A DNA stretch of 64,000 bases from Apostichopus japonicus (Eukaryota > Echinodermata > Holothuroidea > Aspidochirotida > Stichopodidae), in contig NC_092566.1 of NCBI RefSeq assembly GCF_037975245.1, positions 7,110,001-7,174,000 on the forward strand. Reading direction: 5' to 3'. Position numbers and translations under genes: made by a program. The notes beneath the pieces were generated by a model. That model saw only the letters and a program-made list of their open reading frames with translations, ran no database searches and was not told the DNA's origin. Of the stretch, positions 52,508 to 63,833 are shown piece after piece (the first letter of the stretch is position 1; each line of letters begins with the position of its first letter).

Positions 52508-53070
52508 ACTTCGTATTGCTCGTCGTGTCTTCACGAAGTAGTGCCGCCAGTTTTGCCGCCAGTATATGATGAGAAAGCTGATTGTGAACTGAGGCCAACA
52601 GAGTCCCAACACCATCCGCGATGAGCGAATGTATAAAACGTACCCGCTCACCGCGGGAGAGGCATAACGAACTCTGGTGGCCCCAGTCCCGTCTTCCTGT
52701 CACCCCTCGCATCCATAGGGATGATAGCGGGGTTGCAACGACAGAGAGAACAGATATGGCTGGGACCGGTGTTGTTAATCCTAGGATAGAAACCTAGGAT
52801 TGGCAGCGAAGTATGCGGTTGTCAGGACGAAAGTCATATCGGAACCAGAGACAGCACCCACTTCCAATCAGCCATGTTGGTGGACTGCCGGGATGAGGGT
52901 CTTCTCGTGGACACACGATCGTCTGTCAAATGCAAACCTGTGTATGAACTACAACATCGCATAGGCAAAGCTTTATATACCCAACCAATGCACACAATAG
53001 CGTACGTATACGAAAATAGAACTGACGCATTGTGACGTCATTATGTCAATATCGAGTGCAATGCCTGAAC
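52508..53070 (-). repeat. Duplicated 0.56-kb segment, copy 1, with minus-strand promoter-like signals
   Basis: Aligned with 53677-54230 over nearly its full length, including GCCAACAGAGTCCCAACACC, GATGAGCGAATGTATAAAAC, CACCGCGGGAGAGGCATAAC and TAATCCTAGGATAGAAACCT. Read on the minus strand it has a consensus CRE (TGACGTCA, 53033-53040), then TATATAAAG (52971-52979), then about 450 bases of conserved sequence. Short frames exist in both copies, but indels and a stop break them in one copy or the other, so protein coding is doubtful. A donor-like CCAG|GTAGGG lies near 52435. It could be a non-coding RNA unit, a first exon, or part of an old repeat. Confidence 0.7.
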
Positions 53071-53512
53071 GATTGCACCATACAGTACCAACGTAGCGTA
53101 CCGACATGTACACAGACTACACAATGGATGTATACACAGTGTAAACTCGACTTTCCAAGCACTTATATTACCGTGACCAATTACAAGCTTTCTGTAAAAT
53201 CTTTGAGGGATGTATCATCACGTAAGAATTAAAAATGAAAGTTGAAATAATTAATCAACTTGTTTATGCCTATCTGCAAATCGGACTGATCGTGGTTAAT
53301 TGTATAAACATTTAAGTTGAGTAAAGACTGAAATGGGCCTACTGGAAACAATCAACTTGTTGCTTACAGTTATAATTGACAGAAATATAAATTATACTAT
53401 TGTGGGCTCACCTGCCTGCAGAACAGATGTGTATAGTAACGGCATAGACGGCGAAGCAAAGTAATGCCAATAACACTGCCCTTTTGCTTACTCTGTAGTC
53501 CCACCTAAAGGA

Positions 53513-53660
53513 AAATGTACGGAGCAAATATATATATAATAAATACAAAGAAAGTTATATCTTTTAAGAATTTGTTTAATAACGTTCATTTTTACTACAA
53601 ACTACCAATATTTGTATTGTCAGATCATCGCATGCGGTATACATTTGTAATTTAAAGATA
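53513..53660 (+). repeat. 148-bp dispersed repeat, copy 2
   Basis: Same repeat as 48135-48282. It abuts the left side of the second duplicated segment and interrupts the similarity there, so it probably arrived after the duplication. Confidence 0.88.
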
Positions 53661-53676
53661 CTTATACTCAAGGCTG

Positions 53677-54230
53677 TTTCGTATAATGTCTTCACGAAGT
53701 TCTTCACGAAGTTCTCAATTGTGCCGCGCCAGTATATGATGAGAAAGTTGATAGTGAACTGGGGCCAACAGAGTCCCAACACCCTCCGCGATGAGCGAAT
53801 GTATAAAACGTACACGCTCACCGCGGGAGAGGCATAACGAACCCTGGTGGCCCCAGCCCCGTCCTCATGTCACCCCTCGCATCCACAGGGGATGATAGCG
53901 GGGTTGCAACGACAGAGAGAACAGATTTGGCTGGGACCGGTGTTGTTAATCCTAGGATAGAAACCTAGGATTGGCAGCGAAGTATGCAGTTTCAAGACGA
54001 GAGTCGTATAACGGCTGAACCAGAGACAGCACCCACTTCCAATCTGTCATGTTGGTAGACTGGATGAGGGTCTTCTCGTGGACACACGATTGTCTGGCAA
54101 ATGCAAACCTGTGTATGAACTACATATCGCATAGGCAAGCTTTATATACCCAACCATTGCACGCAAGAGCGTATACGAAAATAGATATGATACAGTTATG
54201 ACGTCATTATACGGTCAATACCAAATACAA
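53677..54230 (-). repeat. Duplicated 0.56-kb segment, copy 2
   Basis: Second copy of 52508-53070, offset by about 1.17 kb. CRE (TGACGTCA, 54199-54206) and TATATAAAG (54140-54148) are both kept on the minus strand, about 51 bp apart against about 54 bp in copy 1. A 32-codon frame opening MTDWKWVLSLVQ is present here, but in copy 1 a 5-base deletion leads it to an early stop. Confidence 0.7.
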
Positions 54231-55830
54231 TGCAGTCACAGTATTGCGACAACCAGTGCAAGCGCGTATCACACAAACCATGGAAGTAATATCGTAACAG
54301 GCTAATATTATGCATGCACCTACGGGTAGCGGCGTATGTCGTAAAAGTAAGCAATGAACTAAAGAGGGTCGGGATAGGGTGGAGGGGTAGGGAAGGGCAG
54401 TCCAAGATATCTCGGGCATTTCTTTAATACGGCGGTACCGGTGTGGGATGCATACATGCTTCTTGTGTAATGTTAAGCCTTGTTAGGCGTTTTGAATACC
54501 GTTACCTCTATAGTTTATGCAATGACGTACATGCACAGGGTGTGTGCATTGGGTGGGGTGGGGTGGAGTTGGGAGGGTCAAATTCTCAACAACAAAAAAC
54601 GAATGATTGAGGCTGGGGACTGAATAGGGCTATTATATTGTTATAAGGGGAGGGGTGGGACTGATCAATGCTCTGGGGGAGGGGTCTCTTAAGGGAGGGC
54701 AACAATGATTTAAAGGGTGTCTACATGCAAAATGATGCCATACTTATAGGCTTATAAAGGGGTTCCTGCACCTTGGGTGCAACAAAATTTCATTATCCAG
54801 TCCAATTGTTTAATTAGGCCCTACTTTTTTTTTATAAAAATTACATCCTAGCAACTAATCATAATTAATTCAGTTCCACAAGAAACACAATTTGATGGAA
54901 TGCAATTTGTAGAAATTCATGGCAATTTAAAGTTCATTATTATGTTCTCTATAGGCTATGCAAACTTTCACTGCTTTTCCATGACTTCATGCACTTTTGC
55001 TAAATTTCATGACATTTCCACGATATGATTTTTTTTCAAATTTCATAACTTTTCCATGTTTTCCATGACAACATGTACTAATGGTGCTGCATACAGAATT
55101 TAATGAGACATTTTATTCGATTCTGTAACAATTTATTATAAAAATGTGACACTATCAGAACCTGATTGTGCAATCATTCATAATTAATTGATTAATATAT
55201 TTCGTACAAATCTGCCAAATTATCATATTGTTCACTAACGGCCTATTGATTGATATTACGGCCAAATATGTATAATTTTCTACGGCAAAATTGGTCACAT
55301 TTGGCAGACTTGGTTAACGATAATTAAAATTCGGATATTATAGGCAATATTATAATTCCACCCGGATGCCAATTCAAACATTTCCATGCAAGTAAGCTTA
55401 GGACGAGTTTGAAAATGTTAAAATAAACGTTATGCAGCACCATGTTTCAATTCATGAACGGCCCTGCTCATGCAGCCTTACCTCCCACCCTTCACCCCCA
55501 CAGAGGTCCTTCCCAGCTTATTGATACCTTCAATATTCAAATTCACCGGGCTTTCAAATTATAACGGTTACCCTCTTCCCCACCCCCCCACTCTCCCAGC
55601 TCCTCCCCCTTTTTCCACACCTTACTCAGAGACTTAATTGGAAATTTAAAGTTATCAGTTTCAAACTAATTTGTAAGACACTACAGTAGACTGTATACCC
55701 AAATTTCTTTGCCATACTCATAACACACAAAATTCTTGGAAGACTTTAATATTCTTCGCAGAGGGGGAACGGTAACAAATCAGACCACTCCTGAGATTCC
55801 AGTTCTTGGTACTTTCTGACCATGGATCAT
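54231..55830. other. Intergenic DNA, no gene recognised
   Basis: G-rich patches at about 54540-54690, and a stretch at 54960-55080 with loosely repeated TTTCCATGAC/TTTCATGAC words. No supported gene. Confidence 0.4.
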
Positions 55831-56130
55831 TCAATTTCATTTCATTTATTCATTCCACTATAAATATAAAATTTAGGATAGGTTAACAGGAAGAATAAAT
55901 AATTAAAAAAAAAAAAAGTTTTGATGAAAGGATACTAAAAAAATACATCTACACATACAAAAGTTAATACAGAAAATGGTATTTCAGACTACAACAAACA
56001 TTCTATCAAAATTCTCGGATCGAATGTATAAAGCAGCACATTATATAAAATTTTCCGTAACCTTGTGTTCTGTATTTTGGCAAGATGGGGGATTTCTTAG
56101 ATTTCTGTGCGATTTGTGCAGGAGACTTCT
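55831..56130 (-). mobile_element. Probable LINE 3' end, decayed
   Basis: On the minus strand the sequence ends in GGAATGAATAAATGAAATGA, the kind of short-repeat tail seen in CR1/L2-like LINEs, preceded by a T-rich 3' UTR. Upstream, IPHLAKYRTQGYGKFY weakly recalls the degenerate C-terminus of such reverse transcriptase proteins. The identification is tentative. Confidence 0.35.
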
Positions 56131-56908
56131 TAGTAGTACATTATACGAAGGATGATTCTGATCACTGTTAATCTTATTAGCCATTCTTGATCACTGGCAC
56201 CTTCACCAGTTAGTGACAACTCTGATTTCAAAAATAGTAATGCCCTCTCCAGGTTTGTTCTGCACCCACCCTCTCCCTCCCCTGCCCATCTCCTGACCCA
56301 TCATTCCTTCTCTCTGACCAATACAACAGAGAAAGGGTCATATGTCATAACTTTGCTGCCATTGTGGAGTCCAGTCTTCATCACCGTTCTCATGAAAGCT
56401 GGTGGTGTGTGCGATTCAAACTTAAAGCAGTGTTCTCTGAATTAAAGGTACAAAGCTCCCTTTCAATTTAGTTCATTATCTTGACTACTACGCATGTGGA
56501 GTCCAGTCTTCATCACCATTAATGAAAGGTGAAAATTTGTATTGAAAACCCATTTCCAGATAACAACATCTTTCAAAACAGGATGCTATGATCACAATAT
56601 CAGGCAGGATATAATATGAATACTAAAAATGCTCCAGATTAGGTATGAAACACCTAGACTTGACAAAGACTGGGAACTCACTAGGTCAGGTTATGGCTGT
56701 GAAGTTTGGCATCTGAACAGTTAAAGCTTCTGACAGGCACTTGGGATAAAATCAAAAGAGGTAACACTGTATGATGCTGCTGTTGCAAGCAGATATTTAA
56801 AATCAAAGCAATATTAATATCACATACTCTCAGCCCTATAATGTCAGGTGGTCTGAATGTCACAACTTCCGTGGGATAATGCAATATGGCACCCTCTAGC
56901 GCCCCCTC
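56131..56908. other. Intergenic DNA with a 23-bp direct repeat
   Basis: TGTGGAGTCCAGTCTTCATC and the next three bases (ACC) occur identically at 56363 and 56495. No other supported feature. Confidence 0.45.
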
Positions 56909-57848
56909 TGTTGCGACCCCGGGTTTTTCCTTTGGCCTTCAAAGCCGATAAAAATAAAATTTTAGATAGATTCAGGGAAGTAAACTCAAAGGACCAAAAG
57001 ACTACTGAGATGTTTCTGAAAGTTAACAAAAACGATATATTTACAATGATACGATCTCTACTGATTTGTACAAGGATTATTGGTACTAGAAATTTGGAAT
57101 ATTACAGACAGATTCTACAATATTATACGGCCGTTAAATTTTTGAAAGATTACTTAACTTATCTTACGCGGCGCGTGCCGGCTCTCGGTTCCTTTCGTAG
57201 CTGTTCTGACCTCCTTGCGTCACCAACAACGATGTCGGGATTAGGCTCCCTCGTAGGCTGGTATCCCGTGACTTGGTCAGGAGCAAAACCGTTCCCCGCT
57301 GGTCCAATTCGACTCAACGTTTGTATCCCAAGGATGGCTTCCTCCTGGGTGAACTCCGAAAAACTCTGCCGAAGTCACGCCTGTCCCGGTTAAACGACGC
57401 ACCAATCTAATAAACAAACAGTCCACCGGTTCCTCCGTCCGTCCCCTCGATTATTAATCTTTTATCTCAGATGAATTTCTTTTCACAATAGGTCGGAAAA
57501 CTAAACTAAACCCTTCATCACCGAAAATATCTCTTCTTATATATAGCCGGGTTTAATCTCCCGAAAGTTCCTTTCCAGGAATCCTGACGGAAAAACATCG
57601 AGAATCATCCATGTCTCGAAGATACGACTGATAGTGCATCGTTCATTGGTCGACGATATCCGGTCACCTGCTAAAAATTGACTTCCCGTATGTTCTGGAA
57701 ATTTGCACTCGTTAATACCGAATAGCGCCATCATTTCTCGACGCTTCCAGAAAAAACGCACAAGTTGTCAGTCACGACGAGTGACCTACTTATCACCCTG
57801 ACCAGCATATACTGAATACACGTAAAATGAATAAAGTCGTTCGTGACA
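56909..57848 (-). mobile_element. Probable solo LTR of a Gypsy-type retrotransposon (940 bp)
   Basis: Read on the minus strand it begins TGTCACGAAC and ends GGTCGCAACA, characteristic Gypsy/Ty3 LTR termini with TG...CA borders. About 300 bases from its start lies TATATATAAG (57536-57545 on the plus strand), a good LTR promoter. There is no primer-binding site or internal region on either side, and no target-site duplication matches (left flank CCCTC, right flank CTGAA). It is therefore a solo LTR, perhaps from recombination between elements. The 178-aa plus-strand frame across it is antisense and not a gene. Confidence 0.6.
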
Positions 57849-59014
57849 CTGAAGCCTCAGCAGATGTAAGGACATTACACATTAAGAATCAAAACTTCCC
57901 TTCAAAAGGATTTCCTCCCAGAACTTCGAACATGGGTTTCAACAAGCGATCCATTTCTGCATATACCTTGAGAAAAAGCACAAAAGTAGAATATAACGAA
58001 AAAACCTTTGGATATTGTGATACATAATTTGTACATTAATTTGCATAAGGACATCAATAAAGGGTTAGAGCAAACTAAATACCATGATCACACATACCAG
58101 AAAAAATTGCAACAGCCCATAAAGTTTATAAATCCATCTCTTTTTCTTGTGGTACAAATTGTGCCAATATCTTTATACACAGGATCTGTAGGTAACTCAA
58201 TATTCACACAGATGAAACCCAGGGCATAATTTATCCTGTATCACATCACAAACTGCTATGCAGAATGGGCAACTTGCTAAGTGAGTTATAGCAGTTTATG
58301 TAAACAGAAACTATAGCATTTAATGAAAGGCTTAAATACTGCTATAGAAAAATATGTATTTTCTCAAAGTCTATAAAACAGCTATCATAAAATTTGCCCA
58401 TTAAATTATTCTCTGTGATCCACTTTATTCTCACAGTTAGACATAATGTTGATGTTATATCCGAAAGACAATGCATTTCCTTGGAGTAAGAATTTGAAAG
58501 ACAGTAGACACTATGCATTCCCTTGGCATATATCCTTTACAAACATGAACATTACCTACAGATGTTTTCGAGAGAATATGTGAATAAATTCCTTTTCTGG
58601 TAAAGAGTACACTTTTTCCATATTTGCAATTAAAAATTGTTATCTAGTAATTTCAAGAAAGCTGTTTCATTATTTCAGAAGTGGCCATTAGTTGCAAAAT
58701 TGTATGGAAAATTACAAAATTGAAATGAGTAAGTGCCCTGTTGTTGAAACGACATTCAAATACTGGAACTGGAACAGAGGATCCATATTGTTGGAAAGTT
58801 GAGTTCCCTTTGTGGTTTTTCCCCTTCAAATTAAAGTCATGTGGCCCAGTAAAACCCTCCCTCCTCCCCCACACACCCCTTTATAGATTGAACCCTCATC
58901 CCCAGCCCCTGCTGTTGTAGGCATTATAGTTCAGGGTTAGATCATGTGAAAACCAAGACAAAACATGTCGAATGCAATGTTACTTATGTTACTTAATTAT
59001 CAGAACAAAGATAC
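57849..59014. other. Intergenic or intronic DNA
   Basis: If the candidate minus-strand gene is real, this lies downstream of its exon at 59015. A minus-strand open frame at 58653-58874 could be a later exon, but I see no acceptor strong enough to call it. Confidence 0.35.
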
Positions 59015-59133
59015 CTTTGAAATTGAAGTACTGGCCATTTGGATTACAATGCCTGGAATGGGTTTTCCAGCCTCAGAGGGTGGAAGAACAAGCCTGCTCA
59101 CACATACTAGGGATTCATTGTCAATCTTGGAAT
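59015..59133 (-). CDS. Candidate internal exon of an unrecognised gene
   Basis: On the minus strand a strong acceptor (TTTTTTCCTTTTCTTCTACAG) precedes 119 bases, then AAG|GTATCT as donor. One frame is open throughout and reads SKIDNESLVCVSRLVLPP, continuing SEAGKPIPGIVIQM and so on for 39 codons. It enters needing one base from the previous exon and leaves in phase 0. The exon at 61915-62070 ends in phase 0, so if both belong to one gene at least one exon between them is missing from this annotation. I do not recognise the protein. Confidence 0.35.
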
Positions 59134-59820
59134 CTGTAGAAGAAAAGGAAAAAATTTATTAATTTATTAACAAAGCGTTAATTGCATGCAAGGATATATA
59201 CAGTAATATTTAAAAATGTGTGTGTGTGTGTGTTCCCCCCCCCCCCATGGAAATTGATTTTGAAATTCTTTTTCTTTTGGTGCATTTATAATATCTTCAA
59301 AATGGATGTCTACAGCTGAAGAAAGTACACCCAGAAGGAGCGAATTGCATACATTTTTAAACAATTGCAATTGTCTTGAGTGCATTCTGTCAGCAATTTG
59401 CAAGTACAGCACACAGAAACAATACGCCGGGTCCCTGGCTCATCCTACATGCATCAAATGGGTTGGAAATTTGTACACGTCTTATTGGATAATTACAGTT
59501 GTGTTAAATGTTAACTCACCATAGGATCTGCACTCACTGAGTTCCTTATGTATATCAGTAATGAGAGATTCCAGGTATTAACCTACGATCACACAAGATG
59601 CAACAATGTTGTAGTCGTTAATATTGTCTCGGAGTGAAAGGTGGGGGGCAGTTGGTCAACCTGATTGAAACACGGAAGTAGAGCACATCGTCCGTCGACG
59701 TAGATAGAATTGATTGTGTGGGACCTGGAAGAGAAGATATTCACCATACTGGTAACAAACGTAGCTCTTTAATAGCGCTGTATACACGACTGTTAAAGAA
59801 TATACCAGGCACCTGAAATC
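59134..59820. other. Possible intron, no confident exon
   Basis: A minus-strand stretch at about 59285-59395 (MHSRQLQLFKNVCNSLLLGV...) and a donor-like CCTATG|GTGAGT at 59519 look exon-like, but their phases do not join the two candidate exons. A TG run and C tract lie at 59218-59247. Confidence 0.3.
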
Positions 59821-59821
59821 A

Positions 59822-60196
59822 TATCGAGACTGACAAAGTAGTAACGCATAGATACCGCCCTCATTTAATTGCGTGACATTTCTAACTCTGACAGTTGTAG
59901 ATTGGACAATCAGATGATTTCGTTTCATTTTTTCCAGTATAAATTGCATAAAAATACGGTTCATAAATGCATGTCATGTTACTGCTCTGTCAATGTTTCT
60001 AAAGCCCCTAAAACAATGATGGATATATAAAAAGTTGAGACTGACGAAGTAGCAATGCATATACCTCCAACATTTAACTGCGAGCCATTTCTAACTCTGA
60101 CAGCTGTAATTTGGACAGTCAGACGATGCTTGTCATGTTACTGCTCTGTCAATGTTTCTAAAGCCCCCAAAACAATGATGGATATAAAAAGTTGCC
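59822..60196. repeat. Imperfect tandem duplication, about 210 bp
   Basis: GAGACTGAC...AGTAG, then TTTCTAACTCTGACAG, then CATGTTACTGCTCTGTCAAT, then AACAATGATGGATAT occur twice in the same order (about 59824-60035 and 60035-60196). The second copy is missing about 50 bases. Confidence 0.75.
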
Positions 60197-60436
60197 AAAC
60201 CTCTAGTTTCCATTAAATGCAGGCTTAAATCTGATTTACTTCACGATTATTGGTACTATTTTAATATTTCAATTATATTTCTCATTACCAGGCTCAGATC
60301 AAGTGTTTTGTAGTCCCTAGGCCCCCAAAGGCTTGAAAATAGAAATCCCTTGACACTATCTGAGCAAAGTATCACCATGGGTCGGTGCGTACCGCAGGAA
60401 TGATTGTATTGGCTGAAAAACCTTGCAAAGTTGCAG

Positions 60437-60438
<2 letters not shown>
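60197..60438. other. Spacer, no feature seen
   Basis: Unremarkable AT-rich sequence between two repeats. Confidence 0.5.

Positions 60439-60502
<64 letters not shown>
60439..60502. repeat. (TA)n microsatellite
   Basis: About 64 bp of pure TA. Confidence 0.97.
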
Positions 60503-60504
<2 letters not shown>

Positions 60505-61350
60505 ATGAATAAAAGTTTCATGGCACTTTTTCATACTCATTTATATTGTATTTTATTCTGCATTTTTACTACATATTTTGTGTCATATATATATATATTT
60601 TTTATTTGCTGTTACATAGCGTTTTAGAGCACTTTTACAAGTTTCTATAGAATGAACCAAAGCCATAACATCTATCGACACTAATTTGATAAAATTGACG
60701 ATCCTTTGTGGATGACTGTGATGTGAGCATAACACAGCAATCTTCATCAATTGTTATGTCAAGGTCGACACAGTCTCAAGCCACCAGTCCACCTCCATAG
60801 TTTACAGGGTATACCCACTGGCAATTGCTACAGCTAGCATGCATTGGTAACATGAGTTTCATCTGCAAAAGCAATTTAGGTAAGAAAACTTAAATTGTAA
60901 AATACAGTATTTCAGCCTGAGCAATGATGACGGATAATGCACGTTTCTCTATTTAAGACTATTTGTGATTTAAAACGTATTTATTGGTTGGCCAGGTTCT
61001 GCTTCTCTGGCACATTCCATATCTGAATATTCATATATGGTAGTTTCAGAACAACCTAATGATCAAAGTTTGAGCTTAATTGAAGGTAGAAAATGCATTT
61101 CCATGAACTTTAAAAGAATGCACTTCCTAAGCATAAAGAAGTACGGTAAGAACATTTCCATGGATATGTCCTGCAATACTAAGCATTTGTGGTATAAAAA
61201 TATGCTGTACTGTACCGTTACACTGTTATGTACATACAGCTGTACGGTACTAATTATGTCTCATTTTATGGTACATATTTATGTCAATCTACAGTCTGCA
61301 CCAGAGAGGCTTTCACTAACGTACTACATACTGAACTCATCACTGAACAA
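60503..61350. other. Spacer, no gene recognised
   Basis: The 5' part of the long plus-strand frame beginning at 61037 has no recognised motif; only its end resembles a LINE. Confidence 0.4.
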
Positions 61351-61765
61351 CTTTTTAATAGAATATATCTGCTTAATCTTGACTTATGACTCTCTCCATT
61401 TTTACTCTCCGAACTCATTCAAGTCCCTTGCCCGTATCACATGTAGTGACCTCTGGAATATCTTAACCAGCTTAATGTTCCAGTGTCTTGATTGAAAACG
61501 ATCACGGGTCGCTAATGTCGTCACGGTGCCCCGCCAACCCCCCCCCCCCCTCCCCAACCAAGTTGAGGATGTCACTTTCCAGTATATCTGTTGGTATCTA
61601 GACTCACTTGATCAGTTTAAACATTATCTTAAAACTCATCTTTTTTCACAATGTTATTAGATGTTTTCTTTTTCTTCATTTTGTCATCACCCGAAATTAG
61701 GGCATCGAGCAACTTTTGTTGGATTCTACGCTACATAAGACTAATTATTATTATTAATAATTAGT
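61350..61765 (+). mobile_element. LINE 3' end, decayed
   Basis: ICLILTYDSLHF, SPNSFKSLARITCSDLWNIL and, after a C-rich interruption at about 61537-61551, SLDQFKHYLKTHLFSQCY followed by a stop match the C-terminal pattern of CR1/L2-type reverse transcriptase proteins (LTYKSLH..., LWN.LP, FK..LKTHLF). A 3' UTR ending CTACGCTACATAAGACTAAT and an ATTATTATTATTAA tail is the usual end of these elements. Frames are interrupted; inactive. Confidence 0.65.
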
Positions 61766-61914
61766 TGACATCCAAATCAAATTCAGTACCAACTACCAAT
61801 ATTGATATAATAGATTTAACATTTTTTATGCTTTCTAATACTTACAAAACCATGTCAGCATGTACAGACTTTAAAAGATAATATCAAAACAACTAGAAAG
61901 TACCCATCACTCAC

Positions 61915-62070
61915 CGGATAATTGTACAGGCAGGTGGCAGCATAAGCCTTACAAAAACCTAGCTTATCCTTCAAAGTAATGCCTTCTCTTTTCACAAAGT
62001 AAAGCTTTGCACATCCCCTTGCTTTATCAGGAACCAAGTTGTCCAGGCTATCAACAATTCCAGTCAACAT
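61915..62070 (-). CDS. Candidate first coding exon of an unrecognised gene (52 codons)
   Basis: On the minus strand, ATG at 62070 is preceded in frame by TGA two codons upstream, so it is the likely start. The frame begins MLTGIVDSLDNLVPDKARGC and continues AKLYFVKREGITLKDKLGFC to LYNYP, where a consensus donor CCG|GTGAGT sits exactly at a codon boundary (61914). Composition is that of a soluble mixed-charge protein; no signal peptide or membrane segment. The next supported minus-strand exon is at 59015-59133, but phases show another exon lies between or the two are unrelated. I do not recognise the family. Confidence 0.45.
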
Positions 62071-62739
62071 CTTCAATCAAGGTGGCGGCACACGAGATGG
62101 ATAGCTGTTAAACAGAATAGTATAAGACTCGTACAGTTGTTATTAATATTTTGTCTATAATTGGAGGTTCAAACAAAATGATATACATGTTGGAGCACAC
62201 AAATTCTGTAGGTATACCGGCCTATGCAGTTCAGTTCATGAATGTCTTACAGCATTGTCAGTGTCAGGGAATGTTTTTGGGGGGCAAAAAATTGTGCATT
62301 CACATTGTATGTACATTAAAGGTATGTTGTATTGGCCCCAGATATGATAAATATTCAAATATGGTTTTGGTCAAAATTCTTGAACTGTTTTAATTAAAAC
62401 CTACATTGATTCATAATGGTTGACAAGTTGCCAGCTTTGTTCTAGATCCCCTTGACCACAAGAGTTACTGTGTATTCATTATTTGCTGTTTATCAGCAGA
62501 GTGGTAACCAACTTCATTTCAAGAATAAAGATCTACATAATTTCACTCTCCATCTCTTTGTACTTGTGATTATTTCTTGCATTGGTATATACACAGTTTG
62601 GAGTCATGAACGAAACATTACATCGAATATTAATCCTACTTTGTAACTTCTGGAGGTTACAACAAACTTGCCTCTGGTACAACTACAATCAGCAAACATG
62701 AAAAAGTCAGTGAACGATAAATTGTCAAAAATAATACAC
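62071..62739. other. Spacer, possible minus-strand 5' flank
   Basis: Immediately upstream (minus sense) of the candidate start is a CTGTTTAACAG acceptor-like word at about 62105. No other supported feature. Confidence 0.4.
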
Positions 62740-63095
62740 AATCTTGAAAACCTGAATCAAGTCACCACGTAACCTCCTAAGCTCCAGTGTGGGGAGATTC
62801 AGCAGCTGTACCGCCTATAAGTATAAGGAACTAATCATGCTAGGAGCCCTCCTCTCGGCCTCTATAATACTTCCTTATCTTTAGCAAAATATGGGTTCCA
62901 AGCCTGCACAGCAAACTCCAGATGAGGCCTAACCAACTGCTTATACTCCCTAATATTAAAACTATATCCTCTTTCAGAAAACTGAAGTTCCTCTTGGTCA
63001 TACCTAAAACCATATTACATCTTTTAGCAGCTTCGAGACAATGCTTAGAAGCTTGCAGAGATGAGTCAATGTTATGTAGATACCTCGGTCTCTTT
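62740..63095 (-). pseudogene. Decayed LINE reverse transcriptase fragment
   Basis: On the minus strand, in broken frames, one reads CLEAAKRCNMVLGMTKRNFS, then a QLVRPHLEFAVQAWNPYF-like segment, then LNLPTLELRRLRGDLIQVF. This is the conserved C-terminal signature of a widespread CR1/L2-like LINE group (KRNF...LVRPHLEY.VQAWNP...RRLRGDLI). Several frameshifts and a stop make it a relic. Confidence 0.75.
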
Positions 63096-63556
63096 CAACT
63101 AAGACCTACAGTACTGCAAAGACCTCCAGTAAAACATATATACATGCAAACAGTTTGCATACAGAATGAAAATCTTTGGAAAACTTTTTGGTTCGTTTCC
63201 GTGTACAAACAAGTGTCATTTAATCATGGCACTTGACCTATCGCAAATGTTATGGTAATATTTTGTGCGACAAACAGAATATTTGAGAGGCTGAAGCTAG
63301 AGACCATCATTAGAAACTGCTCATAGCCTAGGTCTCATATTTTCTGGTAGGATGGTGACTTCGAAGTTCGGCCACTTAAGACTTAAAACACCCCAAAACT
63401 AAATCTTCTGGTATAAATCATTTGAAAATATACTTCATATGGTGGGAGAATTTTGTTATAGTACGATACACGGCCAAACTTTCTTTCCTGCAAACTGTTT
63501 TCACGTTGTTTTCCAAGAAGATTCTTCGTGATTGTGGGACTGGTATTTCTTGCTAG
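63096..63556. other. Spacer, no feature seen
   Basis: No gene or named repeat. TTCGAAGTTCGG near 63360 is similar to the inverted-repeat core that follows. Confidence 0.4.
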
Positions 63557-63833
63557 AGTATTGCGAAGTTCGGACAAGCAACCCACAGAGTGGCGCTGGT
63601 AACAATTGGTGGCGCAGTTGCTCTTTCAGTAATTATAACAGACTTCATAGATCTTCGTCATTTTATTGACAAATATGTAAGTAATTTCTTGCACACGGGT
63701 CATTTTGGAGAGAAAATAACTGTAGCTTCGTACTTTTTGGTGAAATTTGGCTCTTCCTGTAGGTTTTCATGGTGAAAATCGTGTATTTCTTAGGGTGCCC
63801 GAACTTCGCAGTATGGCGAACTTCGCAATACTG
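63557..63833. mobile_element. Possible MITE with terminal inverted repeats (277 bp)
   Basis: AGTATTGCGAAGTTCG at the left is matched by CGAACTTCGCAATACT at the right; the right end has an extra inner copy (CCGAACTTCGCAGTAT). I see no clear target-site duplication, so the family is unassigned and it could be a plain inverted repeat. Confidence 0.5.

Noticed and set aside
52364-52712. Protein encoded by the duplicated 0.56-kb segment
   Set aside because: In the second copy the frames are broken by a stop or diverge, and substitutions show no preference for synonymous sites in either frame.
56857-57393. 178-aa plus-strand protein
   Set aside because: It lies antisense within the LTR, has no family motif, and its composition is explained by the LTR sequence.
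59656-59964. 102-aa minus-strand protein
   Set aside because: It overlaps a tandem duplication whose second copy disrupts the frame, and it has no recognised motif.
61037-61350. N-terminal part of a 152-aa plus-strand protein
   Set aside because: Only the C-terminal part resembles a LINE; the rest is an unconstrained open stretch with no motif or splice support.
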